The notes below the pieces were generated by a model. It did not search any database, was not told the DNA's origin, and worked only from the letters and a program-made list of their open reading frames with translations. Made by a program: the position numbers and the translations under genes. From Olleya namhaensis (GTDB lineage: Bacteria; Bacteroidota; Bacteroidia; Flavobacteriales; Flavobacteriaceae), in contig NZ_FORM01000011.1 of the NCBI RefSeq assembly GCF_900114005.1, forward strand, positions 34,936 through 98,935: DNA of 64,000 bases. Direction: 5' to 3'. Shown piece after piece: positions 16,914-26,381 of the stretch; within the stretch, counting starts at the first letter, position 1; each line of letters opens with the position of its first letter.

Positions 16914-18491
16914 TTAAGCTTTTCCGCCTAAATATTTACAATCTTTTAAACTTTGTATTCCGTTAAACGGAACTACTGTTTTGGTGTAGCCATAAGTACT
17001 ATCCAATTCTTTTGATAAATTGTGATCATCTACATTAACTTCAATATCAGTCATTTTAAATTCGCATGGATGCTCATATCCAGCAGCATGCGTAATTTCG
17101 ACAAACTCTTTTCTAAATGTGCTAAAATATTGTGCTAGACGTTCGGATTTTAAAGTCGGATCAATACCATTTTGTAACCATTTACTTTGCGTAGCAACAC
17201 CACTTGGACACGTGTTAGTATGGCAAACTTGCGCTTGGATACAACCAATACTCATCATAGCTTCACGTGCTACATTAATGCAATCGGCACCCATTGCAAA
17301 TGCCATTGCTGCTTTGGCAGGGAAACCTAATTTACCACTACCAATAAATACAATACGCTCGCTTAAGCCTTTACTCTGAAATAATTTATATAAATCCCCA
17401 AAACCATACACCCATGGTAAACTAACATGATCGGCAAAACTTGGAGGGGCAGCACCAGTACCACCTTCACCACCGTCAACGGTAATAAAATCTGGACCTT
17501 TTCCAGTTTTAACCATAATATCTGCTAATTCTTCCCATTGTTCTAGCTTTCCAATAGCAGCTTTAATACCAACAGGTAGTCCTGTTTTTTCTGCAATAGC
17601 TTCAATAAAATCTACTAATTCAGGTACGTTAGAAAACGCTTTATGATTAGGAGGCGATAGGACGTCTTTTCCAACTTCAACACCTCTAATTTTTGCAATT
17701 TCTGGTGTTATTTTGGCACCAGGTAATACGCCACCTTTTCCAGGTTTTGCACCTTGAGATAGTTTAACTTCTATAGCTCTAACAAAAGGATTGTCTTCGA
17801 CTAATTTTACCATTTTCTCCATAGAAAAACCACCGTCTTTTGCACGAACACCAAAATAACCTGTTCCAAAATGAAACACGACATCTCCACCATGACTGTG
17901 ATAAGGAGATAAACCACCTTCTCCAGTATTATGGTAAGCGCCTGCTATTTTAACCCCTTTGTTTAGAGATTCTACCGCTTTCGCGGAAAGCGAGCCAAAA
18001 CTCATCGCTGAGACATTAATTATAGAACCCGGTCTAAACGGTTTTTTACGTTTACTATGTTCTCCCATAACTTTAGCACAAGGTAAAAACGATTTATCTG
18101 TAGCGTGTGGATGCGAGTCTGCAACCTTATAAGGCATCATGGCATTATTTATAAATATGTGTTGATGTGCATAAATATCGCGGTCTGTACCAAAACCTTC
18201 ATAGTTGTTTTCTTTTTTTGCAGAAGCATAAATCCAACCACGTTCAATACGGTTAAATGGCAGCTCTTCCCTGTTGTTAGCAACAAGATATTGTCTTAAT
18301 TCTGGACCAATTTTTTCCAGTATATATCTAAAATGACCAACTATTGGAAAGTTATGACTAATGGTGTGTTTTTTCTGAAAAATGTCTCGTACAGCAACAA
18401 GAACAAGTGCTATAATTATCCAAAGCCACCAAGAAATATTTGAAATTAAGTTTATAAATGTATCCATATTTTTAATCAAAGGTTTCATCAA
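16914..18491 (-). CDS. FMN-binding glutamate synthase family protein
   Basis: Up to 525 residues; a second in-frame ATG at 18467 (MDTFINLISNISWWLW) may be the real start. A membrane segment (~20-40) precedes a TIM-barrel domain homologous to the FMN/synthase domain of ferredoxin-dependent glutamate synthase. Visible blocks: GSIINVSAMSFGSLSAKAVE, HNTGEGGLSPYH, VDGGEGGTGAAPPSF and, at ~413-428, the Fe-S cysteine motif CIQAQVCHTNTCPSGVATQ. The amidotransferase domain of true GltB is absent, so it is not a complete glutamate synthase; its reaction is unknown. Stand-alone minus gene, divergent from the AsmA-like gene. Confidence 0.85.
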   Translation of the reverse strand: MMKPLIKNMDTFINLISNISWWLWIIIALVLVAVRDIFQKKHTISHNFPIVGHFRYILEKIGPELRQYLVANNREELPFNRIERGWIYASAKKENNYEGFGTDRDIYAHQHIFINNAMMPYKVADSHPHATDKSFLPCAKVMGEHSKRKKPFRPGSIINVSAMSFGSLSAKAVESLNKGVKIAGAYHNTGEGGLSPYHSHGGDVVFHFGTGYFGVRAKDGGFSMEKMVKLVEDNPFVRAIEVKLSQGAKPGKGGVLPGAKITPEIAKIRGVEVGKDVLSPPNHKAFSNVPELVDFIEAIAEKTGLPVGIKAAIGKLEQWEELADIMVKTGKGPDFITVDGGEGGTGAAPPSFADHVSLPWVYGFGDLYKLFQSKGLSERIVFIGSGKLGFPAKAAMAFAMGADCINVAREAMMSIGCIQAQVCHTNTCPSGVATQSKWLQNGIDPTLKSERLAQYFSTFRKEFVEITHAAGYEHPCEFKMTDIEVNVDDHNLSKELDSTYGYTKTVVPFNGIQSLKDCKYLGGKA

Positions 18492-18673
18492 AAATAAGGA
18501 TTATCTATAATTACAAGCCAATTAGTTTTATAAAATAGTAAAGGACCATTGTTTTAACACTTTATTACTCTGGTTTTAGAGGATTATAATCCCTTAAGTA
18601 GACGGTAGGTACTACTGATGTTAAGATATTTGTAAAAAATTGGTATTTAGGATCTATCGGTTATCTTTATAAT

Positions 18674-20242
18674 ATGAGTCAAAAAAGAAAGAAAATAACA
18701 CTAATAATAGCCCTTTGTATCTTAGTTTCAACAGTTTTGTTGTTTGTAGGGCAAGCAATAGTAAAAAACAAAATAAAAGCTGCTGTCGTTAATTTACCAG
18801 AATCTATGGCTTTAGATTATCAGGATATAGAGTTAAACCTTTTAACTGGGCATATTAATTTGGAAGCTCCTAGTCTTAAAGTTACAGGAAAAACAACAGG
18901 TAAAGTCAATGCTACAATTGCTATGACGGCGTTTTCTGTTTCTGGGTTTAGTTATTGGGATTATATGATTAACAATAAAATAGCGGTTAAAACTATTGAT
19001 TTTAAAGATCCAAAAATCACGTATTATCATAATGCTTTAGTGAGTACTGAGATAGGAGGTCAATCTGTAATGGATAATTTAAAGCAGGTGTTACATGCAG
19101 ATAATTTGACCATAAGTAATGCTAATCTAGTCATTTTTGATCGCGCTAATGATTCGTTAATTGTTAAAGCAGAAAAACTTGATTTTGCTATTACAGAATT
19201 TGTAATGGACCCAAACTCTGACTCCAAAGTACCTTTTGTATTTAACAATTCAATTTTAAATGGTACTAACTTAAAATATAAAGCAGGTGTTTTTGAAACA
19301 ATTACTGTGGACGACTTTACACTAGATAATAACAATGTTAGCATAGAAGGATTTAGTCTAAAGACGAATTATACAAAAGAAGAATTGTCTAAAGTGATTA
19401 CAACAGAACGTGATCATTTTGATTTGAGAATCCCAAAAATAGAAATTCAGAACCAAAAGGTTACGTTTGAAAACAAAAAAATCAATGGGTTTTCAAGTGA
19501 TAAATTAGTTATTAACTTGCCTGTATTTAATATTTACCGTGATAAATTGGTTGTTGATGATTTGACGCTAAAACCGCTGTACAGTAAAATGTTAAGAGAT
19601 TTGGACTTTAAGTTACAAGTCAAGCAAGTGGATATAGTAGATGGTGCAATCATTTATGAAGAAAAAGTAAAACAGGATCATGATGCGGGTCAATTGCACT
19701 TTAAACGTTTTAATGGGCAATTAAAAAACGTAGGCAATGGTTATCAGTTGCCAAATCAAACAACAATTGCTTTAGATTGTATTTTCATGGAAAGCACTCC
19801 TCTTGCTGTTAATTGGGCTTTTGATGTTGCTAATAAAACTGACAATTTTGTGTTTAAAGCAGAATTGGGAAAACTAAAAGCTGCCGACTTAAATCCGTTT
19901 ATGCAACCCAATTTAAATTTAAAGCTAGAAGGTGATTTGATTAAGACTTATTTCACCATTGATGGAAATTCTAACACATCCACAGTAAATTTAAAGACGA
20001 AGTATACTAATTTTGATATTATCATTCTTAAAGATAATGGGAAAGAGAAAAACAAGCTGCTTTCCGGAATAATTAATCTTTTTGTATCTAAAAACAGTAG
20101 TAATCAGCCGGATAACTTTAGAGATAGCGATACTAAAACAGTGACTAGAGATAGTACAAAGTCTATTTTTAATTTTGTTTGGAAAAACACACAAGCAGGT
20201 TTAATCTCTGCTATGGCAGGAGATGGTACAAAAGATGAGTAA
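18674..20242 (+). CDS. AsmA-like membrane-anchored protein
   Basis: 522 residues. One N-terminal membrane segment (~8-28) and a long beta-rich periplasmic region with repeating pattern (IELNLLTGHINLEAPSLKV, LRIPKIEIQNQKVTF, LKVKQVDIVDGAIIYEEKV-like), typical of AsmA/DUF748-type proteins thought to move or organise lipids between membranes. Assigned by overall pattern rather than a diagnostic motif. Single gene, 80 bp before the helicase gene, which has its own -7 box. Confidence 0.55.
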   Translation: MSQKRKKITLIIALCILVSTVLLFVGQAIVKNKIKAAVVNLPESMALDYQDIELNLLTGHINLEAPSLKVTGKTTGKVNATIAMTAFSVSGFSYWDYMINNKIAVKTIDFKDPKITYYHNALVSTEIGGQSVMDNLKQVLHADNLTISNANLVIFDRANDSLIVKAEKLDFAITEFVMDPNSDSKVPFVFNNSILNGTNLKYKAGVFETITVDDFTLDNNNVSIEGFSLKTNYTKEELSKVITTERDHFDLRIPKIEIQNQKVTFENKKINGFSSDKLVINLPVFNIYRDKLVVDDLTLKPLYSKMLRDLDFKLQVKQVDIVDGAIIYEEKVKQDHDAGQLHFKRFNGQLKNVGNGYQLPNQTTIALDCIFMESTPLAVNWAFDVANKTDNFVFKAELGKLKAADLNPFMQPNLNLKLEGDLIKTYFTIDGNSNTSTVNLKTKYTNFDIIILKDNGKEKNKLLSGIINLFVSKNSSNQPDNFRDSDTKTVTRDSTKSIFNFVWKNTQAGLISAMAGDGTKDE

Positions 20243-20291
20243 TTGTTTATAATTATTAACAAATACAAGGGGTTAAAACGGTTACATTAAC

Positions 20292-20299
20292 TATTTTTG
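20292..20299 (+). promoter_or_regulatory. Candidate -7 box of the UvrD-type helicase gene
   Basis: TATTTTTG fits TAnnTTTG and lies 22 bp before the TTG start at 20322. No clear -33 TTG at the expected spacing. Confidence 0.45.
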
Positions 20300-20321
20300 T
20301 AACCTTAAAAAAACAAGCAAT

Positions 20322-22661
20322 TTGGAAAAGTATCTAAGTCAGTTAAACGAAGCACAGTACGAGCCTACCGTTCAAGTAGATGGACCTATGATTATTATCG
20401 CAGGTGCAGGATCGGGTAAAACACGTGTACTTACCTACAGGATAGCCTATTTAATGAGCAAAGGTATTGACTCATTTAATATTCTAGCCTTAACCTTTAC
20501 CAATAAGGCGGCTAAGGAAATGAAAGGTAGGATTGCAGAAATAGTTGGAGCTAGTGAGGCTAAAAACTTATGGATGGGAACATTTCACTCCGTTTTTGCT
20601 AAAATTCTTCGTTTTGAAGGGCATCATTTAGGATATCCAAGTAATTTTACTATTTATGATACCCAAGATTCTCAGAAATTGATGGGATCTATCATAAAGG
20701 AAATGGGCTTAGACAAAGATTTATATAAAACAAAACAAGTTTACAGCAGGATTTCATCTTACAAAAACAGTTTGATTACTGTCAAGGCTTATTTTAATAA
20801 TCCAGAATTAATGGAGGCGGACGTGATGTCTAGACGTCCAAAAATGGGAGAGATATATCAGGCTTATGTAGAGCGTTGCTTTAAAGCAGGAGCAATGGAT
20901 TTTGATGATTTGCTTTTACGTACCAATGAGTTATTAACAAGATTCCCTCAGGTTTTAGCACAATATCAAGATAAGTTTAGATACATTTTGGTGGATGAGT
21001 ATCAAGATACAAACCATAGTCAGTATTTAATCGTTCGTGCGTTAGCGGACCGTTTTCAAAACATATGTGTCGTAGGGGATGATGCGCAAAGTATTTATGC
21101 GTTTAGAGGGGCAAACATCAGTAATATCTTAAATTTCCAAAAGGATTATGATAATGTTAAGATGTACCGTTTAGAGCAAAACTACCGTTCAACAAAAAAC
21201 ATTGTTGGTGCAGCAAACTCAGTAATAGAACATAACCAGACAAAATTAGAAAAGATCGTTTGGACAGCAAATGATGAAGGTCCAAAAGTACAAGTGCACC
21301 GTAGTTTAACGGATGGTGACGAAGGTCGTTTTGTAGCAAGTGCTATTTGGGAAACAAAAATGACAGATCACGTACCTAACAGTGACTTTGCTATTTTATA
21401 TCGTACCAATTCGCAATCTCGTGCAATGGAAGAAGCTTTGCGTAAAAGAAGTATTCCGTATCGTATTTATGGAGGATTGTCTTTTTATCAAAGAAAAGAA
21501 ATAAAAGATGTGACCGCGTATTTACGTTTGATTTTAAATTCTTCTGATGAGGAAGCTTTAAAACGTGTTATTAATTATCCAGGTCGTGGTATTGGTCAAA
21601 CAACTATTGATCGTTTAATGGTTGCTGCTAATGAGAGTGGTAAAACTATTTTCGGTTTATTAGAAAATATTGACACCGTAGACATAAATATAAATTCGGG
21701 AACTAAAAATAAGCTTAGAGATTTTGTAACGCTTATTAAAAGTTATCAAGTAATGAATCAAACAGCAAATGCTTTTGATTTAGCAGAATATGTAACTAAA
21801 ACAAGTGGTTTAATCAAAGAGTTTAATAAAGATGGTACTCCTGAAGGCGTGACGCGTTTGGAGAATGTCGAAGAATTATTAAACGGTATTAAAGATTTTG
21901 TTGAAGGCCAATTAGAAATTGCTGATTCAAAAGATGATTTAGCAGAGTTTCTAGAAGATGTAGCCTTAGCAACAGATTTAGATGGCGATAAAGGAGATCC
22001 GGATCACGTGGCGTTAATGACTATTCACTCGTCTAAAGGATTAGAGTTTAGTAATGTCTTTGTCGTTGGATTAGAAGAAGATTTGTTTCCAAGTGCTATG
22101 AGTATGAATACACGTAGTGAACTAGAAGAAGAACGTCGTTTATTTTATGTAGCATTAACAAGAGCGGAGAAAAAAGCATATTTAACTTATGCATTATCAA
22201 GATACCGTTGGGGAAAATTAGTAGACTCAGAACCTAGTCGTTTTATTGAAGAAATAGACGATCAGTTTCTAGACATAATTACTCCAATAGAAGAAAGGCG
22301 TATTAATCCAATGTTATCAGCAGATATTTTTGGAGATACACCACCAAACAAAATTAGATTTAAAAAAGCAATACAACCTAAATTACAAAAGAAAGTGGCA
22401 AAGAAGAAAGACCCAGTAAATTTCGAAATTAGTGTACCAAAAAAATTAAAAAAAGCTTCAGAAGTAGTTCCATCAGCAGAGGCTAACTTAATTGAAGGAG
22501 AATTAGCAGTAGGTAATATAGTAAAACACTTAAAATTTGGTAGAGGCGATGTCCTTAGCATTGAAGGCAAAGGTGCGGATGTTAAAGCAGAAATCAATTT
22601 TCAGTTTGGTGGTAAAAAGAAATTATTATTACGTTTTGCAAAACTTCAGCTTATAGGATAA
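20322..22661 (+). CDS. UvrD/PcrA-type ATP-dependent DNA helicase (TTG start)
   Basis: 779 residues starting at TTG; the protein MEKYLSQLNEAQYEPTV aligns with the normal start of UvrD/PcrA, and no upstream ATG exists in frame. SF1A helicase acting in repair and replication. Motifs: Q-motif LNEAQ, Walker A GAGSGKT (28-34), motif Ia ALTFTNKAAKEM, motif II DEYQDT (225-230), motif III VVGDDAQSIYAFRGA, motif IV YRSTKNI, motif VI YVALTRAEKK. The C-terminal ~70 residues contain a Lys-rich linker and a Tudor-like tail (VGNIVKHLKFGRGDVLSIEG) known to bind RNA polymerase in PcrA. The Sua5-like gene follows after 17 bp. Confidence 0.95.
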   Translation: MEKYLSQLNEAQYEPTVQVDGPMIIIAGAGSGKTRVLTYRIAYLMSKGIDSFNILALTFTNKAAKEMKGRIAEIVGASEAKNLWMGTFHSVFAKILRFEGHHLGYPSNFTIYDTQDSQKLMGSIIKEMGLDKDLYKTKQVYSRISSYKNSLITVKAYFNNPELMEADVMSRRPKMGEIYQAYVERCFKAGAMDFDDLLLRTNELLTRFPQVLAQYQDKFRYILVDEYQDTNHSQYLIVRALADRFQNICVVGDDAQSIYAFRGANISNILNFQKDYDNVKMYRLEQNYRSTKNIVGAANSVIEHNQTKLEKIVWTANDEGPKVQVHRSLTDGDEGRFVASAIWETKMTDHVPNSDFAILYRTNSQSRAMEEALRKRSIPYRIYGGLSFYQRKEIKDVTAYLRLILNSSDEEALKRVINYPGRGIGQTTIDRLMVAANESGKTIFGLLENIDTVDININSGTKNKLRDFVTLIKSYQVMNQTANAFDLAEYVTKTSGLIKEFNKDGTPEGVTRLENVEELLNGIKDFVEGQLEIADSKDDLAEFLEDVALATDLDGDKGDPDHVALMTIHSSKGLEFSNVFVVGLEEDLFPSAMSMNTRSELEEERRLFYVALTRAEKKAYLTYALSRYRWGKLVDSEPSRFIEEIDDQFLDIITPIEERRINPMLSADIFGDTPPNKIRFKKAIQPKLQKKVAKKKDPVNFEISVPKKLKKASEVVPSAEANLIEGELAVGNIVKHLKFGRGDVLSIEGKGADVKAEINFQFGGKKKLLLRFAKLQLIG

Positions 22662-22678
22662 ACATAAAACTAAATATT

Positions 22679-23299
22679 ATGGCAGAATTTATCAGGATTT
22701 ACGAAGAAAACCCAAATCCAAAGGAGATTAAAAAGGTTGTTAACGTCTTAAAAAAAGGCGGACTTATTATATACCCTACGGATACGGTTTATGGATTAGG
22801 TTGTGATATTACTAATGCAAAAGCATTAGAGCGTATTGCTAGAATAAAAGGGGTTAAGCTTGAAAAAGCTAATTTTTCCTTTATCTGCCATGATTTAAGT
22901 AATTTATCAGATTACGTAAAACAAATAGACAGTTCAACTTTTAAAATATTAAAAAGAGCATTACCAGGTCCATATACTTTTATTTTACCCGGCTCTAAAA
23001 CATTACCAGCTGCTTTTAAGAAGAAAAAAGAGGTTGGTATACGTGTGCCTAATAATGCCATTGCTTTAGAAATAGTAAAGGTTTTGGGCAATCCAATAGT
23101 ATCTACATCTATTAGAGATGAAGATACCATATTAGAATACACTACAGATCCTGAATTGATTCTAGAAAAGTGGGGTAACCTTGTCGATTTAGTTATTGAT
23201 GGTGGTTACGGAGATAATCAGGGGTCTACTATTATTGACTTGTCTGGTGATCAGCCTGAAATTATTAGAGAAGGAAAAGGAAGTATAGAGATTTTTTAA
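22679..23299 (+). CDS. L-threonylcarbamoyladenylate synthase (Sua5/YciO/YrdC family)
   Basis: 206 residues covering a single YrdC domain. Members make threonylcarbamoyl-AMP from threonine, bicarbonate and ATP for the t6A37 modification of tRNA. The conserved N-terminal block GGLIIYPTDTVYGLGCD (residues ~28-44), the nucleotide-binding KRALPGPYTFILPGS and the STSIRDEDT segment are all present. Its length and lack of the Sua5 linker domain place it with the short YciO/YrdC type, so a paralogous role is possible. 17 bp behind the helicase gene, likely the same transcript. Confidence 0.85.
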   Translation: MAEFIRIYEENPNPKEIKKVVNVLKKGGLIIYPTDTVYGLGCDITNAKALERIARIKGVKLEKANFSFICHDLSNLSDYVKQIDSSTFKILKRALPGPYTFILPGSKTLPAAFKKKKEVGIRVPNNAIALEIVKVLGNPIVSTSIRDEDTILEYTTDPELILEKWGNLVDLVIDGGYGDNQGSTIIDLSGDQPEIIREGKGSIEIF

Positions 23300-23375
23300 T
23301 TCAATTAAATTGAAAAAGATTTATTTTTAAATTTATTTAGGAATAAAGAGCAGACTATCTTGAAACTTGTCAATA

Positions 23376-23726
23376 ATGAAGCCAACCAACAACCATATTA
23401 ATTATATCGAGTTTAAAGCTCATGATTTGGAAGCTGTAAAAACCTTTTACAATAAAGCGTTTGGATGGCAATTTACAGATTATGGCGCAAACTATGTAGC
23501 ATTTGAAGCTAGCGGAATTGCTGGTGGTTTTGAAAAAACAGAGCAAGCTATAAGTAATGGAGCTTTAATAGTTATTTATCATGATAATTTAAAGCAAGCT
23601 AAGGCTAAAATTTTAGAATTTGGAGGTACACTTAGTGTGGATATCTTTTCGTTTCCTAGTGGTAGTCGTTTTCAGTTTTTAGATCCTTCAGGTAATGAGT
23701 TGTCTGTGTGGTGTCACGATAAATAA
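23376..23726 (+). CDS. VOC (glyoxalase/bleomycin-resistance) family protein
   Basis: 116 residues from the ATG at 23376; a TTG nine bases upstream is less likely. Single vicinal-oxygen-chelate domain: NHINYIEFKAHDLEAVKTFY at the start, a KAFGWQFTDYG segment, and FQFLDPSGNELSVW near the end with the metal-ligand-type Glu. The family includes glyoxalase I, dioxygenases and binding proteins; the specific reaction is unknown. Separated by 76 bp from the YrdC gene. Confidence 0.85.
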   Translation: MKPTNNHINYIEFKAHDLEAVKTFYNKAFGWQFTDYGANYVAFEASGIAGGFEKTEQAISNGALIVIYHDNLKQAKAKILEFGGTLSVDIFSFPSGSRFQFLDPSGNELSVWCHDK

Positions 23727-23835
23727 GGCTTTACTAAATTTCTGTTATTATAGAGTGTATCCCTGTAGTGTTGAGGTTTTTTAAGGGTGTTTACACCAGT
23801 ATTATACATAAAAAGACATTTTAAATTAAGTGCAT

Positions 23836-23868
23836 AAAAAAAGCCCAACCTTTCGGTTGAGCTTTTCT
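23836..23868. terminator. Bidirectional terminator
   Basis: A-run, stem AAGCCCAACC / GGTTGAGCTT (one mismatch) around TTTC, then TTTT. Between the VOC gene (+) and the OmpA-like gene (-). Confidence 0.8.
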
Positions 23869-23887
23869 GTTTTATATAAAAGAAAAC

Positions 23888-24745
23888 TTATTCTTTAGAT
23901 AAATTTTTCATTTCAGTTTCAATCATTTCATAAAATTGATCAATCTTAGGTAAGATATAAATCTTAGTTCTTCTGTTAATTGCTCTGTTTGTTGGAGAGT
24001 CGTTTAAAACTAAAGGTAAATGATCACCACGTCCTGCTGCAATTAATTGTTTAGGATCAACACCTAAATCTTGTAATGCTCTAACAATAGCTGTACTACG
24101 TTTTACACTTAAGTCCCAGTTGTCAACTAACACTCCACCTTTATTGTAAGGTACGTTGTCTGTATGACCTTCTACCATTGCTTCAAAGTTTGGCTTACCA
24201 TTAATTACTGTAGCAACTTTTCCTAAAATTTCGTTAGCTCTTGAAGAGATGTAGTAGCTTCCACTTTGGAATAATAACTTGTCAGATAAAGAGATAAATA
24301 CAACGCTTTTTTCAACATTGATTTCGATGTCTGGATCGTTTAATCCAACTTCTTTCTTTAAACTTGTTACTAAAGCTAGTGTTACACTGTCCTTTTTAGT
24401 TAACGCATCTTGTAATCTTGTAATTCTTAAATCTTTTTCTTTTAAACTTTCTAAAGATTTTTCAACGTTTTTAGCACCTTGTGCAGTTAACATTGTCATG
24501 TCTTTAGTACTTTCAATTAAAGCAAGGTTATTTGCTTTCATATCTGTTAAACGTGCTTGAATTTCTTTAAGACGAGCTGCAGATGCTGCTTCGTCAGCTA
24601 AACAAGAGTTTAATTTTACAGTTGCTGTGTTTAATAAATCCTGTGTTTCTTTTTGTTTTGCTTCTAATGCAGCAAATTCTTTTTTAGATACACATGAGCT
24701 TAATAATAAAAGTGCACTTGCACTTAGTAATAGGATTTTTTTCAT
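23888..24745 (-). CDS. OmpA-family lipoprotein
   Basis: 285 residues from the ATG at 24745 (MKKILLLSASALLLLSSC). A longer frame begins at 24781, but a TACTTTTG promoter box overlaps that position and the shorter start gives a clean lipoprotein signal with lipobox LSSC. Residues ~20-130 are a coiled-coil-like helical region (EALQKETQDLLNTA-type heptads). The C-terminal OmpA/MotB domain binds peptidoglycan: VEGHTDNVPY, DLSVKRSTAIVRALQDLGVD and NRAINRRTKIYI. It probably tethers the outer membrane to the cell wall. Confidence 0.92.
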   Translation of the reverse strand: MKKILLLSASALLLLSSCVSKKEFAALEAKQKETQDLLNTATVKLNSCLADEAASAARLKEIQARLTDMKANNLALIESTKDMTMLTAQGAKNVEKSLESLKEKDLRITRLQDALTKKDSVTLALVTSLKKEVGLNDPDIEINVEKSVVFISLSDKLLFQSGSYYISSRANEILGKVATVINGKPNFEAMVEGHTDNVPYNKGGVLVDNWDLSVKRSTAIVRALQDLGVDPKQLIAAGRGDHLPLVLNDSPTNRAINRRTKIYILPKIDQFYEMIETEMKNLSKE

Positions 24746-24778
24746 AATTATTGAATGATAAATTAAATTTATACTCGT

Positions 24779-24786
24779 CAAAAGTA
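24779..24786 (-). promoter_or_regulatory. Candidate -7 box of the OmpA-like gene
   Basis: Minus-strand TACTTTTG (TAnnTTTG) 34 bp before the ATG at 24745. Its position excludes the longer start at 24781. Confidence 0.45.
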
Positions 24787-24837
24787 TAAATAATTAAAAT
24801 GTTAAAATACGGTTTAACAAAATTTTTGCTAAAAGCA

Positions 24838-25824
24838 TCATAATTGACTAAATTTACGCTTTTTATCAACAAAATAAGACCATACAACAGACTTATTTGT
24901 AAAATAACTGGCTTTTTGCGGACTTTGTTTTCTTGCTTTTAAAAGCGAATTTAGATGCCTGTAGAACGACAGATGTGCTTTAAGTATTGCAAAAATATGT
25001 TTAAATTTTAAATTAAATAAAAACTTTGCAGCAGCAACACCGTCTAAGATTAATCTTATAAAAATTAGTGAAGGTAAATTTCCGCTAGCATTTTTAGTAA
25101 TAGTAAATAAGCTATTTCTAAAATTAAGATAGGTTTTTTGGGGATTGCTAGCGTTTAAAGTGGCGCCTCCAACGTGATATACGGTTGAATCACCAATGTA
25201 TTTTGTGTTATAGTTTAGATTAAAGGCTCTCCAGCATAAATCAATCTCTTCCATGTGTGCAAAAAAGGTCTCATCAAAACCTTGTAATGCTCTAAAGGTA
25301 GATTTCCTGATAAAGAAACAAGCACCTGAAGCCCAGAAAATAGACGCGTTTTGATATTGATTAGTGTCTTCTTCTATAGTATCAAAAATACGACCTCTGC
25401 AATAAGGGTAGCCATATTTATCTATAAAACCTCCTGCTGCACCTGCGTATTCAAACTTGGTTTTAGCTTTGTAGTCTAAAATTTTTGGTTGAATAATTGC
25501 AGTTTCACTTTCCGATTTAAAAGTATCAACTATGGGTGTCAACCAATTTGGAGTGACTTCGATATCACTATTTAAAAGGCAATAAATAGCTTCTTCAACA
25601 TGTTGTAAGGCATCATTGTAACCTTTAGCATAACCACCATTTTCTTTATTCTGAATAATTTTTACTTCAGGATAATTTGCTTTTATAAATGCAACAGAAT
25701 CATCTGAGGATGCATTATCCGCTACATAAATAGTAGCACCTTGAGAGTAGGAGACCACAGCTGGTAAAAATTGCTCAAGCAATGCTTTTCCATTCCAATT
25801 TAGTATGACTACTGCTATATTCAA
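24838..25824 (-). CDS. Glycosyltransferase family 2
   Basis: 328 residues, GT-A fold. N-terminal VVILNWNGKALLEQFLP, nucleotide-binding YVADNASSDDSV and the metal-binding region LLNSDIEVTPNWL are seen, with the acceptor-side block GACFFIRKSTF and DETFFAHMEEIDLCWR (catalytic-base region) as in rhamnosyltransferase-like GT2 enzymes. It likely transfers a sugar onto a surface polysaccharide or lipid. The C-terminal ~60 residues contain hydrophobic and basic stretches that could contact the membrane. 34 bp downstream of the nuclease-fold gene on the same strand. Confidence 0.9.
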   Translation of the reverse strand: MNIAVVILNWNGKALLEQFLPAVVSYSQGATIYVADNASSDDSVAFIKANYPEVKIIQNKENGGYAKGYNDALQHVEEAIYCLLNSDIEVTPNWLTPIVDTFKSESETAIIQPKILDYKAKTKFEYAGAAGGFIDKYGYPYCRGRIFDTIEEDTNQYQNASIFWASGACFFIRKSTFRALQGFDETFFAHMEEIDLCWRAFNLNYNTKYIGDSTVYHVGGATLNASNPQKTYLNFRNSLFTITKNASGNLPSLIFIRLILDGVAAAKFLFNLKFKHIFAILKAHLSFYRHLNSLLKARKQSPQKASYFTNKSVVWSYFVDKKRKFSQL

Positions 25825-25858
25825 AAAAGAGATATTTAGTTGTTATTTGGTATTTTAC

Positions 25859-26311
25859 TTAGTGTTGCGCGTTATATTCCGGAATATCTTGTAAAAAATG
25901 ATACTTTTCTGCTTCAAAGTCCATGTTGCAATAATAATGATTAATACCGTTGGTAACCATTAAATAGGTCGCGTTTAACGCCAAATTATAACGTGCTATT
26001 TGGTCAAACGTATTTTGTTTAATTTCTATTTTAGGTGCTTTACACTCTACAATTAAATGGATAGTGCCATCCGTGTTAAACACAACAATGTCATAGCGCT
26101 TTTTTAAATCATTGACTTTTAGTTCTTTTTCTACGTTAATTAAAGAGATCGGGTACTTTTTAACGGTTATTAAATAGTGTACACAATGTTGTCTTACCCA
26201 TTCTTCTGGTTGTAAGACCATAAATCTTTTACGTATAACATCAAAAATAGATACTTTATTTTCGTTATTTTTGAATCGAAACTCAAACTTTGGAAAGTTT
26301 AACTCTTGCAT
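25859..26311 (-). CDS. HsdR N-terminal-domain (PD-(D/E)xK nuclease fold) protein
   Basis: 150 residues from the ATG at 26311 (MQELNFPKFEFRF); a frame start at 26335 is less likely. The sequence matches the isolated N-terminal domain of type I restriction R subunits: EEWVRQHCVHYLI, then KRYDIVVF and LIVECKAP, giving the catalytic triad D74 ... E89-x-K91 (numbered from this start). No helicase domain, methylase or specificity subunit is nearby, so it is not a restriction system. Divergent from holA with ~70 bp between. From memory this pairing recurs in Flavobacteriia, suggesting a core DNA-maintenance role. Confidence 0.8.
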   Translation of the reverse strand: MQELNFPKFEFRFKNNENKVSIFDVIRKRFMVLQPEEWVRQHCVHYLITVKKYPISLINVEKELKVNDLKKRYDIVVFNTDGTIHLIVECKAPKIEIKQNTFDQIARYNLALNATYLMVTNGINHYYCNMDFEAEKYHFLQDIPEYNAQH

Positions 26312-26381
26312 TAAATTGTATTCGGTTTTCTTCAAAGTTAACCTTCATAAGTCAAAAACCAAATTTTTAAAATTTTTTCCT

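Noticed and set aside
16914..18491. Complete glutamate synthase large subunit
   Set aside because: The amidotransferase and C-terminal beta-helix domains are missing; only the FMN-type domain is present.
24745..24781. Longer N-terminus of the OmpA-like lipoprotein
   Set aside because: The upstream 12 codons lie next to the candidate promoter box and would spoil the lipoprotein signal.
25859..26335. Type I restriction system
   Set aside because: Only the isolated nuclease-fold domain is present; no helicase part, HsdM or HsdS nearby.
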